This document shows, piece after piece, positions 1 through 8,428 of a stretch of 38,968 nt of DNA. Source of the stretch: Eubacteriales bacterium (GTDB taxonomy: Bacteria; Bacillota; Clostridia; Lachnospirales; Lachnospiraceae); contig JAUNGB010000051.1 of NCBI GenBank assembly GCA_030524715.1, positions 1 to 38,968 of the forward strand. Direction: 5' to 3'. The notes under the pieces were generated by a model, which worked only from the letters and a program-made list of their open reading frames with translations, searched no databases and had not been told where the DNA came from. Position numbers and translations under genes: made by a program. How positions within the stretch are numbered: the first letter of the stretch is position 1; each line of letters starts with the position of its first letter.

Positions 1-158
1 AAGTTTGTGTTCCGCTCAAGATAACTGCCTAGCTATCTCTCGCTTTACTGTTTTAAGTTCATTCTCTCTGAATGATATTTGTAAAAGAATTTTCGAGAAT
101 CGTATGTGTTTCACTGTTTAGTTATCAAGGTTCTTCATGATTCTCTGTCTTGCGACAG
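1..158 (-). other. Leader of a 16S rRNA operon lying beyond the left edge
   Basis: Read on the minus strand, positions 133-112 give GAACCTTGATAACTAAACAG, the conserved pre-16S leader motif seen before Lachnospiraceae rRNA operons. It is followed by a small hairpin at 74-60 (CATTC-loop-GAATG) and an ACTTAAAACAGTAAAG stretch at about 59-44. No 16S sequence is inside the window; the mature gene should start just left of position 1. The leader has no credible coding content. The 16S prediction is an inference from the motif and the three promoters upstream. Confidence 0.7.
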
Positions 159-165
159 CTTTTAT

Positions 166-194
166 AAATTACCACATCTTCCAACATCTGTCAA
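166..194 (-). promoter_or_regulatory. rRNA promoter, proximal of three
   Basis: Minus-strand -35 TTGACA (189-194) and -10 TAATTT (166-171) with a 17-bp spacer. The -10 is weaker than those of the two promoters upstream. Confidence 0.55.
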
Positions 195-259
195 GAACTT
201 TTTTAAGTTTTTTTGATGTTTTTGATAGGCTGTTGTCGTTTCTTGATGACGACCGGATT

Positions 260-288
260 ACTTTATCATGTATTCAGTCATTTGTCAA
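260..288 (-). promoter_or_regulatory. rRNA promoter, middle of three
   Basis: Minus-strand -35 TTGACA (283-288), 17-bp spacer, -10 TAAAGT (260-265). AT-rich A-tracts just upstream (about 290-345) resemble UP elements. The -10 and its flank are nearly identical to the distal promoter, which suggests duplication of a promoter module. Confidence 0.75.
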
Positions 289-363
289 CAGTTTTTCAAA
301 CTTTTTTGAATTTTTTTCAAATTGTCTGTTTTTCAAACGCAATTTCTCAACGACAGCTCGATT

Positions 364-392
364 ACTTTATCATACCTTCATCCATATGTCAA
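364..392 (-). promoter_or_regulatory. rRNA promoter, distal of three
   Basis: Minus-strand -35 TTGACA (387-392), 17-bp spacer, -10 TAAAGT (364-369). It starts right after the terminator of the dehydrogenase gene, so the rRNA operon is insulated from upstream transcription. Confidence 0.75.
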
Positions 393-403
393 TCCCTTTT
401 TTC

Positions 404-444
404 AAAAACAGCGCCTTAACGGCTATTCAGCCGTTAAAGCACTG
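404..444 (-). terminator. Intrinsic terminator of the zinc dehydrogenase gene
   Basis: A 15-bp stem (409-423 with 430-444, two G-U pairs, core TTAACGGC/GCCGTTAA) with a 6-nt loop is followed on the minus strand by a T5 run (404-408). It lies about 24 nt past the dehydrogenase stop and immediately before the rRNA promoters. A smaller AGAGC/GCTCT hairpin sits nearer the stop. Confidence 0.85.
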
Positions 445-467
445 TCCAATGAGTAGAGCACGCTCTG

Positions 468-1511
468 CTAAAATTTGATTACGCCTTTGATTACGTCCTC
501 TTTATGATCAAGACTGTAATCAATCCCTTCGATACAATCTTCAAAATCAAATACATGTGAAACCACGGATTTCACCGGAATACTGCCCGAGGCAACCGCG
601 GCTATAGCAGCCGGGTAAAGATTACGGTAACGATATACGGAATAAATTCTTCCTTCCATAGCATTTAACGTTGCAGTATCAAGCTCCAGTACAGGCTCCG
701 GCGAAACGCCTACCAGGGTAACTGTTCCCGCTCTTCTGATCAGACGGCAGGTCTGGAGAGTGGTAAAACGGTTTCCCGCGCATTCATATACCTGATCGGC
801 GCCGCCTCCCAGAAGAGTTTTTGCAAATTCTTCAATGTTCTCGCATTTTCCGTTAAACACTCTGACAGCTCCCACTTCCTTTGCCTTCTCAAGCCTCTTA
901 TCCAGAACATCCACCGCATAAATTTCCCTGACGCCCCTTGCTTTCAGGCTCATAATCGTCATAAGCCCTATACAGCCGCAGCCTAATACAATGGCGGTCT
1001 GTCCGATTTTCGCATTGGAAAGCTCACACGCATGCATTCCAACTGCCAGAGGCTCTATCAGAGCGCCTTCCATCGTGTCTACGTTCTCCGGAAGCTTATA
1101 ACACATACTTGCGGAATGAGTACAATACTCCGCAAAAACCCCGTCCTTTTCTCCCGGAATCGCCATAAACCTTACGTGTCTGCATAAGTTATAATGCCCT
1201 TTTCTGCAATCTTCACATTGACCGCAGGGAACTCCCGGTTCAATGGCTACCCGATCCCCAATCCGGAAGCCTTCCACTCCCTCGCCGATCTCCGTCACGA
1301 TCCCCCCTGGTTCATGCCCTAATACAAGAGGACCGTCCGGAACCCAGTTTGCCAGCCTCCCGTCACTGTAAAAATGCAGATCCGAACCGCAGATACCTAC
1401 ATACTCCAATTTGATCTGAAGCTCTCCCTTTGCAGGTCTTGGAATATCCCACTCCTGCCATTCCAATTTTCTCTTCCCGATCATTGCACAGACTTTCATT
1501 TTACCTTCCAT
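468..1511 (-). CDS. Zinc-dependent medium-chain alcohol/polyol dehydrogenase
   Basis: A 347-residue cytoplasmic oxidoreductase of the sorbitol/L-iditol dehydrogenase type, expected to interconvert a polyol or secondary alcohol and a ketose or ketone with NAD(H). The catalytic zinc set is visible: C41 in CGSD, the GHE motif with H66 and E67, and E153 in EPLAVG. The structural zinc cysteines are C96, C99, C102 and C110. The Rossmann motif is G177-C-G-C-I-G182, and D201 at the end of the next strand favours NAD over NADP. The first ATG is chosen because AGGAGG lies 9 nt upstream; the internal ATG at codon 5 is too far away. It has its own promoter with two palindromes, and a LacI gene lies directly upstream. 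The substrate cannot be read from sequence; threonine dehydrogenase-like activity is less likely. Confidence 0.9.
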   Translation of the reverse strand: MEGKMKVCAMIGKRKLEWQEWDIPRPAKGELQIKLEYVGICGSDLHFYSDGRLANWVPDGPLVLGHEPGGIVTEIGEGVEGFRIGDRVAIEPGVPCGQCEDCRKGHYNLCRHVRFMAIPGEKDGVFAEYCTHSASMCYKLPENVDTMEGALIEPLAVGMHACELSNAKIGQTAIVLGCGCIGLMTIMSLKARGVREIYAVDVLDKRLEKAKEVGAVRVFNGKCENIEEFAKTLLGGGADQVYECAGNRFTTLQTCRLIRRAGTVTLVGVSPEPVLELDTATLNAMEGRIYSVYRYRNLYPAAIAAVASGSIPVKSVVSHVFDFEDCIEGIDYSLDHKEDVIKGVIKF

Positions 1512-1529
1512 AATCGAACGCCTCCTTTT

Positions 1530-1546
1530 ACTAAATTAAATTTAGT
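1530..1546. promoter_or_regulatory. Perfect 17-bp palindrome, candidate operator
   Basis: ACTAAATTAAATTTAGT has 8-bp perfect arms around one central base. It lies in the 5' untranslated region, directly upstream of the dehydrogenase ribosome site. The adjacent LacI protein is the obvious candidate binder, although LacI-family operators usually have a CG centre, so another regulator is possible. Confidence 0.5.
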
Positions 1547-1581
1547 TGCATGAAATAAATTTTCACATTTCACTTTTCCGC

Positions 1582-1595
1582 ATATTCATGAATAT
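1582..1595. promoter_or_regulatory. 14-bp perfect palindrome at the predicted start site
   Basis: ATATTCATGAATAT overlaps the expected transcription start of the dehydrogenase promoter, a common position for a repressor site. Confidence 0.4.
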
Positions 1596-1601
1596 ACTTA
1601 T

Positions 1602-1631
1602 GATATAGCATTCTTTTATGATAAAAGTCAA
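1602..1631 (-). promoter_or_regulatory. Promoter of the zinc dehydrogenase gene
   Basis: Minus-strand -35 TTGACT (1626-1631), 18-bp spacer, -10 TATATC (1602-1607). The transcript would have a leader of about 80 nt carrying both palindromes. Confidence 0.6.
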
Positions 1632-1697
1632 CTGTCCTCAAAGGCCTTTTTCGTAGTTTTCGCTTTTTAGGTAAAAAATCCACTTAATAAAATTTAT

Positions 1698-2774
1698 TCA
1701 GTTGAGCAAATCCTCCAAACCTTTCTTATGTTTTTGTGCATAATCAACGGCAGGCTCTTTCGGCTCCATTCGTTTTACGCTCTCTCTGATCATCAGTTTT
1801 GTACTGATCATCGTTCTTCTTCCTCCGGAATATTCATGGCGTATTCTGGACAGCAGCGTCTGAATTGCCGCCAGGCCCATATCTTCCTTTGCAATTGCCA
1901 CTGTCGTCATTTTGGGCTGTGTATAATTGCAGATCGTACGGTCGTCAAATCCAATAACCGACACGTCGTCCGGGACCTGAATACCATATTCTTTCATTAC
2001 ACAGGCGATCCGGCACGCCAGAAGATCATTTTCGGCAAAAAAAGCAGTTGGAAGCTTTCTTTCCTCTGAAAAAAACAATTTCGCGTCTTTATAAGTTTCC
2101 TCTTCCAAATATCCCACCTCTAACTGGTATTCCTGTCTGAAGGGAAGCCCTTTTTTCCGCATAATATCCCGATATGCTTCATGTCGCTGTTGGAAACTGG
2201 GAATCCTGATCCTGCTTTTTATGTAACCGATTTCCCGATGTCCCATTTTATAGAGATGCTCCATCGCCTGGGAGACTCCAAGATAATTATCCACCGACAC
2301 CACATCCAGTTCCTTTCCCGGAAACAAATTGTCCAGAAACACACAAGGCTCTTTCACCTTCTGAAACATTTTCAGATCTTTTTCTTTCATTTCCACCGCA
2401 TAAACAATGTATCCCTGGCATTTCGCCTGCCGGAAATACATTGCAAGCTCTTCCGTCCCCATATTTTGTTCCAGATAAAAAATATTCAGCTTATAGCCTT
2501 CTTCTGACGCGCACTTATTAATACTCTCCAACAGATAATTAAAAAAGGGATATTCATCTACAATGCTCCCAATACAGCGGTATACAACAAAGCCAATATC
2601 ACCGCTGGAAATATTATCCTCTTTAAACAGATATTCGCAGTGCAGTTCTTTAATTTTGTGAATAATTGCATTCCGGAGTTCCTCTCCCACCCCGGGTTTG
2701 TTATTTAAAACAAGAGAGACCGCAGCGGGAGAAACCCCAAGTTCTCTGGCAATGTCTTTTGATTTATAGCGCAT
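1698..2774 (-). CDS. LacI-family transcriptional regulator
   Basis: A 358-residue DNA-binding regulator. Residues 1-20 form the LacI helix-turn-helix (KSKDIARELGVSPAAVS) with the hinge-helix region to about residue 55. The remainder is a periplasmic-binding-protein-like sugar sensor (strands such as GDIGFVVY, and DDVSVIGFDD near residue 275). Length is normal for the family. GGGGAAGG lies about 8 nt before the ATG. It is flanked by a GPH symporter and a zinc dehydrogenase, so it probably senses the sugar or polyol handled by this locus and represses one or both neighbours. The effector is unknown. Confidence 0.93.
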   Translation of the reverse strand: MRYKSKDIARELGVSPAAVSLVLNNKPGVGEELRNAIIHKIKELHCEYLFKEDNISSGDIGFVVYRCIGSIVDEYPFFNYLLESINKCASEEGYKLNIFYLEQNMGTEELAMYFRQAKCQGYIVYAVEMKEKDLKMFQKVKEPCVFLDNLFPGKELDVVSVDNYLGVSQAMEHLYKMGHREIGYIKSRIRIPSFQQRHEAYRDIMRKKGLPFRQEYQLEVGYLEEETYKDAKLFFSEERKLPTAFFAENDLLACRIACVMKEYGIQVPDDVSVIGFDDRTICNYTQPKMTTVAIAKEDMGLAAIQTLLSRIRHEYSGGRRTMISTKLMIRESVKRMEPKEPAVDYAQKHKKGLEDLLN

Positions 2775-2844
2775 AGAATTACCTTCCCCGTTTTATATTA
2801 TGACACCAGAAGCAACTGCTGTTTTGTCCCGATATCTGTTCCTA

Positions 2845-2873
2845 ATTATATCCCGTCCATAAAAAAACCGCAA
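2845..2873 (-). promoter_or_regulatory. Promoter of the LacI gene
   Basis: Minus-strand -10 TATAAT (2845-2850) with a weak -35 TTGCGG 17 bp upstream (2868-2873). A consensus TTGACA lies 11 bp further upstream but pairs only with a poor -10 (TATGGA). No clear terminator separates the symporter gene from this promoter. Confidence 0.5.
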
Positions 2874-2934
2874 TGCTATGTCAAAAACGGATCGCCTACG
2901 CTGTCCAAAATACTTCCAACTGTGCGGCTTTCAT

Positions 2935-4287
2935 CTAACCGCCAATGTTCGCTTCATCGGATTTTTTCCTGTCTGACAATGTCTCCAATACCTGAGGGTA
3001 TTCTTCATCCAGGGTATAAAACTGAATAATAAAAATACTCGCCACGGCCACGATCACGGGAATCCAGATATAATTTGCACAAATGGCCCCCAGTGTCTCG
3101 CCGGACAAAGGGGCATCCACCGCATAATTGCCATATTCCAGCACTTTTGCGGATAACAATCCCGCACTTGCCGCCCCAAGCTTCATCATCAGGGATACTG
3201 CCGATGTCAGGAATCCCTGGGGCCTCTTACCGGTCTGATATTCGGAATAATCCACCACCTCTGCAATCATGACAAAGACCATTCCTGACGCAATGCCGTT
3301 CCCGATGGAGGCAATAACATGAAAAAACATCATAGCCGCCGTATTTTTTCCCGCAAACCACATCCCTGCGGCGCCTGCCGCAAGTAAAATTTCCCCGATA
3401 CACATACTTTTTTTCTTGCCGGCCTTTTGGGCAAGGAACGTAACGGCAAAAACCATAGGAATCGCCAGAAATGTAGATACGGAAAGAAGAACTGTCCCCA
3501 TGGCTTCCTGTTCCAGACAATACTTGGCATAGTACATGGTTCCCTGATTCCGCATGGTCATTCCCAGAAGCATCAGATATTCTATTACACATAAAAGGAT
3601 CCAATGCCTGTTTTTCGCAGCGACCTTCATGGATTCCCCCAGCGAAATCCGCTGCTGCTCCGGATTCACGCGCTCTTTTGTATTACAAAAGCATACCAGC
3701 ATGATCCCTGTATAAAGTATGCCGTATACACACATGGTCTGTACAAATCCTTTTTCCGCATCCCCTTTTCCAAAATATCCCACCAAAAACAGGGTCATGC
3801 TGGTTACAAAAAAAGCTCCCAGGTTGGAACTGACATTTTTGGCCAGGTTAAACCACAGGCGCTCCTGACTGTCCTGCGTCATACATGTCATCATAGTGGA
3901 ATAAGACACACTTAATCCCGAATACAGTACAGAATACACAACAGAAGTAACCAAACCGTATAAGAGCTTTCCCCTGATGGACAGATCCGGCATATAAAAC
4001 AATGCGATCAAAGCCGCACAGAGCGGCAGGATAAACGCCGCCAGATACGGTCTGGCCCTGCCCCATCTGGTATCGGTTCTGTCAATGATCCCGCCCATTC
4101 CAAGACAGCTCACCGCATCCACAGTCCGCGAGATCAGAATAATCATCCCTACAGCCGCCAACTCCAGCTTGGCCACATCTGTATAAAAATACATTAGAAA
4201 AGAAGAAACAAGAACAAAGCACCCATTGCATGCAAAATCTCCCACGCCGTAACAAAGAATTTCTTTTTTTGTCAACTTCTGCGTCAT
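2935..4287 (-). CDS. GPH-type MFS sugar:cation symporter
   Basis: A 450-residue integral membrane transporter of the glycoside-pentoside-hexuronide (MelB/XynP-like) branch of the MFS. The N-terminus (KKEILCYGVGDFACNG) and the RTVDAVSCLGMGGIIDRT segment match the family signature, and about 12 hydrophobic segments follow. An upstream in-frame TTG at 4305 was rejected because the GGGAGGA ribosome site lies inside that extension, directly before the ATG at 4287. It is the last gene of the minus-strand operon with the two M24-like proteins and the ABC transporter, so the locus encodes two independent import routes or an importer plus an exporter. Substrate unknown. Confidence 0.88.
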   Translation of the reverse strand: MTQKLTKKEILCYGVGDFACNGCFVLVSSFLMYFYTDVAKLELAAVGMIILISRTVDAVSCLGMGGIIDRTDTRWGRARPYLAAFILPLCAALIALFYMPDLSIRGKLLYGLVTSVVYSVLYSGLSVSYSTMMTCMTQDSQERLWFNLAKNVSSNLGAFFVTSMTLFLVGYFGKGDAEKGFVQTMCVYGILYTGIMLVCFCNTKERVNPEQQRISLGESMKVAAKNRHWILLCVIEYLMLLGMTMRNQGTMYYAKYCLEQEAMGTVLLSVSTFLAIPMVFAVTFLAQKAGKKKSMCIGEILLAAGAAGMWFAGKNTAAMMFFHVIASIGNGIASGMVFVMIAEVVDYSEYQTGKRPQGFLTSAVSLMMKLGAASAGLLSAKVLEYGNYAVDAPLSGETLGAICANYIWIPVIVAVASIFIIQFYTLDEEYPQVLETLSDRKKSDEANIGG

Positions 4288-4332
4288 AGTTCCTCCCTTT
4301 AACAAACCAGTAAAGCGGACATTTATCTGCGT

Positions 4333-5535
4333 TCACAGTACCTTCAGTTCTCCCGGCATTGTTGTCATACGCACCGCTCCAAGCGCAGTAATACGATACA
4401 CATCTCCGCAGCCAAAAATATTCCCGGCTTCGTCCGCTGCCCGGGGTTCGCTGGCAAGAACCATGCCCTCTTTTAAAACCAATTCGTCAGAGCTGGTGGA
4501 CTCGTCCGGAGCTTCCAAGACACAGTATCCGATCCCGTGCAGGAAATGCCTTTCCATAAAGGGAATCTGCAGCTTCCTGGCCAGCGTCTCTATTTCTTTT
4601 CGGATAGCCTTCAGGGAGACGCCCGGCTTCAGTTTTTCTTCGATCCGTTCCTGAAGAAGCCTCACCCTGCGCCAGGCTTCCTGATTCTGAACGGACGGTT
4701 CCCCCAAAGAAACACATCTGGCAAGAGTTCCGTAAAACCCGCTGTCCCCCATGATCTTAAGGGTGATCTGTATCATATCTCCCTCCGACAGATATCTTCC
4801 CGGATAGTAAAGAGGTTCCCCGCTCTGACGCTCCTTCCAGGAAATCAGCCGCACCTGCGCTGTTTCCATGGAATCGATTCCTCCGCTCCCAAGACGATTT
4901 GCAAGATAACGGGCATAGCGTACCGCCTCCGCCTCCGTCATCCCGGGCTTCAAATATCCCCAAAGGCCTTCCATCACCCGTTCCTGAAGAAAAACAGCTC
5001 TTTGGATCAGCGCCTGCTCTTCCGGGGATTTTACAGCCTTTAAAGCAGAAAATTCCCCTGTGACATCTACCAGTTCAATATCCGGAAGAAATTCCTCCAG
5101 ATAATCATGCATCTGCGCACGCATTTCCTCTCCGTGAATCACCCCCAGTCTCTTCTCCCCGCTCTCTTCCAGCATGTGCCGGATCTCAAACGCAGAAAAA
5201 CAATAAATTGTCTGTATCCCGTCAAATGCCTCTTCCGGATCCGGCATAGCGCCTTCCGGTTTTTCCGTAATTTTCGCTTCCCTGGCCATGCTGCTTCCAA
5301 GCACATGGAAAATCGTACCTTTCCGCGGAATCACAAAGCAGCTTTCCGTCCTTCTTTCCGTGCCGTCCACGCCGGACAGCCAGCGGCGGTATCCTTCTCT
5401 GTGAGGAACCAGCACAAGGATCACTCCCAGCTTTTTTTCCCGCATATATTTTCTGATCAGTTCATGTCTCCTGGCAATTTCCTGGCGGGTGATATGATAG
5501 TATAGTCCTGTCATCAAATCTATTCTCTGTTCCAT
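4333..5535 (-). CDS. M24/creatinase-fold protein lacking key metal ligands (second of pair)
   Basis: A 400-residue protein with an N-terminal creatinase-like domain (about 15-160) and a C-terminal pita-bread M24 domain (about 170-400). In active aminopeptidase P and prolidase two Asp, one His and two Glu bind the metals. Here the segment GDMIQITLKIMG (252-263) and GTLARC (269-274) put Thr258 and Thr270 where the Asp residues belong, and the last Glu region reads CGDVYRI. H333 in HGIG and E363 in SEPRA remain. It is therefore probably not a dinuclear metallopeptidase. Creatinase itself works without metal, so a hydrolase of a C-N bond in a small molecule, or a binding role, is possible. The ribosome site overlaps the stop of its paralogue upstream, indicating coupled translation. 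Confidence 0.8.
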   Translation of the reverse strand: MEQRIDLMTGLYYHITRQEIARRHELIRKYMREKKLGVILVLVPHREGYRRWLSGVDGTERRTESCFVIPRKGTIFHVLGSSMAREAKITEKPEGAMPDPEEAFDGIQTIYCFSAFEIRHMLEESGEKRLGVIHGEEMRAQMHDYLEEFLPDIELVDVTGEFSALKAVKSPEEQALIQRAVFLQERVMEGLWGYLKPGMTEAEAVRYARYLANRLGSGGIDSMETAQVRLISWKERQSGEPLYYPGRYLSEGDMIQITLKIMGDSGFYGTLARCVSLGEPSVQNQEAWRRVRLLQERIEEKLKPGVSLKAIRKEIETLARKLQIPFMERHFLHGIGYCVLEAPDESTSSDELVLKEGMVLASEPRAADEAGNIFGCGDVYRITALGAVRMTTMPGELKVL

Positions 5536-5544
5536 CCAAACCTC

Positions 5545-6732
5545 CTAAAGAATTACCAGTTCCCTGGGATAAGCATTGGCGCGCTGTCCCCCGTCTTCTG
5601 TCACATAATAGGTGTCCACACTGTAAAAATCATCATAGGGAACTTTCCCTGTGTCGTCTCCACGATCTATACGTATATGAGGATGGACAATATAGTGCAT
5701 CCCCATACGCAGCGTCTCTGTTTCAGAACGATCATGAAGGTAGGGGCGCTCTCCGAACACATAGCCGAAGCTGTGAAGATAATTCTGCATGTTCGTCCTG
5801 TATCCCATGGACTGAATATACGCGTAATTTGCATCGAAAATATCTTTCAGCCGTACGCCCGGTTTCATTCTGGCGCCGGCAAAATCCTGTGCCTTTACTG
5901 CCATCTCCCAGTAATCCACTGTTTGGGCAGATGGCTCTCCCAAAATAAAATTCCTTCCCAGGGCAGTATACAGCCCTCCGTATCCATTTCCTTCCACCAT
6001 CATAAAAATGCGGTCGCCGTAATCCACACGGTATTCCGGATCGGCAGAAAGCCCCAGAGCATATGTCAGAGGCCTTCCGTCGTCCTTCCCATACTGCATA
6101 GCATAATACAGGGCTTTTTCCCCGCCGCCTCCAAGAGATTCTCCCAGGTATCTTGTCTCACAATTGATCTCCCGTATTGTTCTTCCCGGACGGATGATAG
6201 AAGGAAGCGCATAAAAAATCTGTTCGTGAATCCGGTTTGCCTCAGCGATCCATTTTAACTCTTCCGGACTTTTTATGGCCTTTAGAACATCCACCTGCTG
6301 TGTGCAGTCCACAAATTCCACAGCGTCAAAGTACGCCTCAAGTTCCGTGCGCATCCTGTACGTCAGAGCCTCCGGCTGTACCACCGCAATACGGACAGCT
6401 TTCCTTCCCGAAAACGGCTCCAGAAATTCCTTCAGATTCATCTCTCTTTCGTAGCGGATATGAGCATACTCCGCATCTTCATAGGGGATTGTGTACATAT
6501 CCCTTGCATAAACTGCAATAACGTCTTTTCCCGGAATCAAAAAAACCGTTTCCACCGCCCTGGAGCCGGCGATCCAATGGCTGTATCCCTCCCAGGCGCC
6601 GTCCAGAATCAGCATCAGGCTGCAATTCTGATCCTCGGCGATTTTCCACAGGCTTGCCGCACGGCTTTCCATTTCTTCTCCGCCGATCACCTGCACCTGT
6701 TCATAGCGGTTTTTCATTTTGTATTTATTCAT
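5545..6732 (-). CDS. M24/creatinase-fold protein lacking key metal ligands (first of pair)
   Basis: A 395-residue paralogue of the following gene with the same two-domain layout. The metal-binding positions are more degraded: GDRIFMMVEGNG (239-250) and YTALGR (255-260) show Met245 and Ala257 for the two Asp, the EPG glutamate is His350 (IVHPHI), and the last Glu region reads YSVDTYYV. H320 (LHSFGY) is kept. The two conserved glycine-rich patches are intact (GGGGEKAL at about 201-208), so the fold is probably preserved rather than decaying. Its ribosome site (AAAGGAT) overlaps the stop of the permease gene, tying it to the ABC transporter operon. Function unknown; a creatinase-like amidinohydrolase, a lyase or a substrate-binding protein are open options. 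Confidence 0.8.
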   Translation of the reverse strand: MNKYKMKNRYEQVQVIGGEEMESRAASLWKIAEDQNCSLMLILDGAWEGYSHWIAGSRAVETVFLIPGKDVIAVYARDMYTIPYEDAEYAHIRYEREMNLKEFLEPFSGRKAVRIAVVQPEALTYRMRTELEAYFDAVEFVDCTQQVDVLKAIKSPEELKWIAEANRIHEQIFYALPSIIRPGRTIREINCETRYLGESLGGGGEKALYYAMQYGKDDGRPLTYALGLSADPEYRVDYGDRIFMMVEGNGYGGLYTALGRNFILGEPSAQTVDYWEMAVKAQDFAGARMKPGVRLKDIFDANYAYIQSMGYRTNMQNYLHSFGYVFGERPYLHDRSETETLRMGMHYIVHPHIRIDRGDDTGKVPYDDFYSVDTYYVTEDGGQRANAYPRELVIL

Positions 6733-6739
6733 GTGGCAT

Positions 6740-7564
6740 TTATCCTTTCACGGCTCCCGCCAGAATCCCGTCGATAAAGTTCTTCTGAAAAATCAGGAAG
6801 AAAATCAGAACCGGAAGCAGTGAAATCACAGCGCCCGCCATAACTGCGCCGTAATCAATGATCATCCCCGGCTGTACCATCAGAGAAAGCACCAGAGGCA
6901 TGGTATACTGATCCTTGGAATTAAGAGCGATCAACGGCCACATGAAATTCCCCCACTGGTTTACAAAAGAAAGAATCCCCAGGGACGTAAACGCCGGCTT
7001 CATGGTCGGAGCCACGATCGTAAAAAAAATCCGGAAATCGCCTGCCCCGTCAATTCTTGCCGATTCGATCAAATCATTGGGAAACGCTTCAAAGCTCTGC
7101 CGCATGAGAAACACTCCGAACACATTGGCAAGGCCCGGCAGAATGACCGCCCAGGGCGTATCCATCAGTCCGAATGCACTGAGCTGGATAAACAGCGGCA
7201 CCATTGTCACCTGCTGGGGAATAAACATGGATGCAATGCACAAAAAGAAAATAAGATTCTTTCCTTTAAAATCAAATTTTGCAAACGCATAGCCTGCCAT
7301 GGAATCAAACAGAAGAACAAAAACCGTATAGATGCCTGCAATAAAAATACTGTTCGCCATGTTTCTCCAGTATGGGGCCACGTTCAGCAGGTTTTTCAGG
7401 TTTTCCGAAAAGTTGCTGCCTGCTTTCAGCGTATATTCCAGTTGGAAAATCTGCGTATTCGTATGAGTGGATGCCAGAAAGGTCCATACAAAAGGAAATA
7501 CGGATATGATCGCCGCAAGAATCAATATAAAATATGTAACAAATCCCACTCTCGACTGTTTCAT
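6740..7564 (-). CDS. CUT1 sugar ABC transporter permease, MalG type
   Basis: A 274-residue inner-membrane permease with six hydrophobic segments. The EAA loop that docks the ATPase is visible at about residues 163-182 (ESARIDGAGDFRIFF), and the C-terminus ends in the typical GILAGAVKG. The ribosome site AAGGAGG lies 8 nt before the ATG, and the gene starts 3 nt after the MalF-type gene. No ATPase gene is in the locus; CUT1 systems of Firmicutes usually share an MsmK-like ATPase encoded elsewhere. Confidence 0.93.
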   Translation of the reverse strand: MKQSRVGFVTYFILILAAIISVFPFVWTFLASTHTNTQIFQLEYTLKAGSNFSENLKNLLNVAPYWRNMANSIFIAGIYTVFVLLFDSMAGYAFAKFDFKGKNLIFFLCIASMFIPQQVTMVPLFIQLSAFGLMDTPWAVILPGLANVFGVFLMRQSFEAFPNDLIESARIDGAGDFRIFFTIVAPTMKPAFTSLGILSFVNQWGNFMWPLIALNSKDQYTMPLVLSLMVQPGMIIDYGAVMAGAVISLLPVLIFFLIFQKNFIDGILAGAVKG

Positions 7565-7567
7565 TTC

Positions 7568-8428
7568 TCAATCCTCCTTTGTCACTTTCAACTGCAAAAA
7601 CGTCAGGATTCCGATCATAACCGCAAGAACATAAGAGCCTGCGGATGCCGCTCCGAAATTGAAGGTCTTAAAGCCCACTCTGTACAGATACTGCACAATC
7701 GTCAGTGTCTCATTGATAGGGCCTCCGTAGGTGAGAAGATACGGTTCCGTAAAAAGCTGAAGAGTTCCTGTTACAGACAGGATCACGGAAAACAGCAGTA
7801 CCGGCTTGATTCCGGGTATGGTGATTCTGCGGAACTGCTGCCATTTCCCCGCGCCGTCTATAGCGGCCGCTTCATACAACTCCGCGGGGATATTCTGCAG
7901 TCCTCCCAAAAGGATGACCGTATTGTAGCCCGTCCATCTCCAGGTCATCGCTATGATGATCACAGCCTTTGACAAAACGCCTATATTCAGCCAGTCAGGC
8001 CCTATGATCCCAAATCTTTCCAGAAGATTGTTGATCATACCGTTTTCCGTATTGAAAAACAAACGGAATACAATGGAATAGCTGACCGTGTCAATCAGTA
8101 CGGGCATAAAGATCACCATACGGAAAATCCCTTTGCAGCGGAGGGCTTTCTTATTCAGAAAATCAGCCAGAACCACTGCGAGAGCAGTTTGTATAGGTAC
8201 CTGGATCAGCAGAATGATAAAGGTATTGGCAATGGATTTATAAAAAACCGGATCTGAAAACAGGAACTGAAAATTTTTCAGTCCGATAAAGGTCAGGTTC
8301 CCGCCTTTGAATTTCATAAAGCTTAAACAAACGGAATACGCTATGGGATACAATGTAAAGGTCAGGTATATCAGAAGATACGGCGCCAGAAATACAAAGG
8401 GAACCATCATTCTCTTTTTACTTTTCAC
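7568..8428 (-). CDS. CUT1 sugar ABC transporter permease, MalF type
   Basis: A 286-residue permease partner of the next gene, with six membrane segments and the EAA loop near residue 190 (ELYEAAAIDGAGKWQQF). I choose the GTG at 8428, placed 5 nt after GAGGTGA. A GTG 9 nt further upstream lies within the ribosome site and is unlikely. A 194-nt gap with a stem-loop separates it from the solute-binding protein gene, which should lower permease expression relative to the binding protein. Confidence 0.9.
   Translation of the reverse strand: MKSKKRMMVPFVFLAPYLLIYLTFTLYPIAYSVCLSFMKFKGGNLTFIGLKNFQFLFSDPVFYKSIANTFIILLIQVPIQTALAVVLADFLNKKALRCKGIFRMVIFMPVLIDTVSYSIVFRLFFNTENGMINNLLERFGIIGPDWLNIGVLSKAVIIIAMTWRWTGYNTVILLGGLQNIPAELYEAAAIDGAGKWQQFRRITIPGIKPVLLFSVILSVTGTLQLFTEPYLLTYGGPINETLTIVQYLYRVGFKTFNFGAASAGSYVLAVMIGILTFLQLKVTKED

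Noticed and set aside
137-478. Open frame of 113 codons on the plus strand at the left edge
   Set aside because: It runs across three rRNA promoters and a terminator on the other strand, has no ribosome site, and is compositionally AT-rich Phe/Leu/Ser.
4312-4338. Possible second small repeat (AAGCGG...TTATCTGCGTTCA) shared with 15308-15337 and partly near 31171-31215
   Set aside because: The shared parts are short and gapped, and the first copy overlaps a coding end, so chance similarity cannot be excluded.
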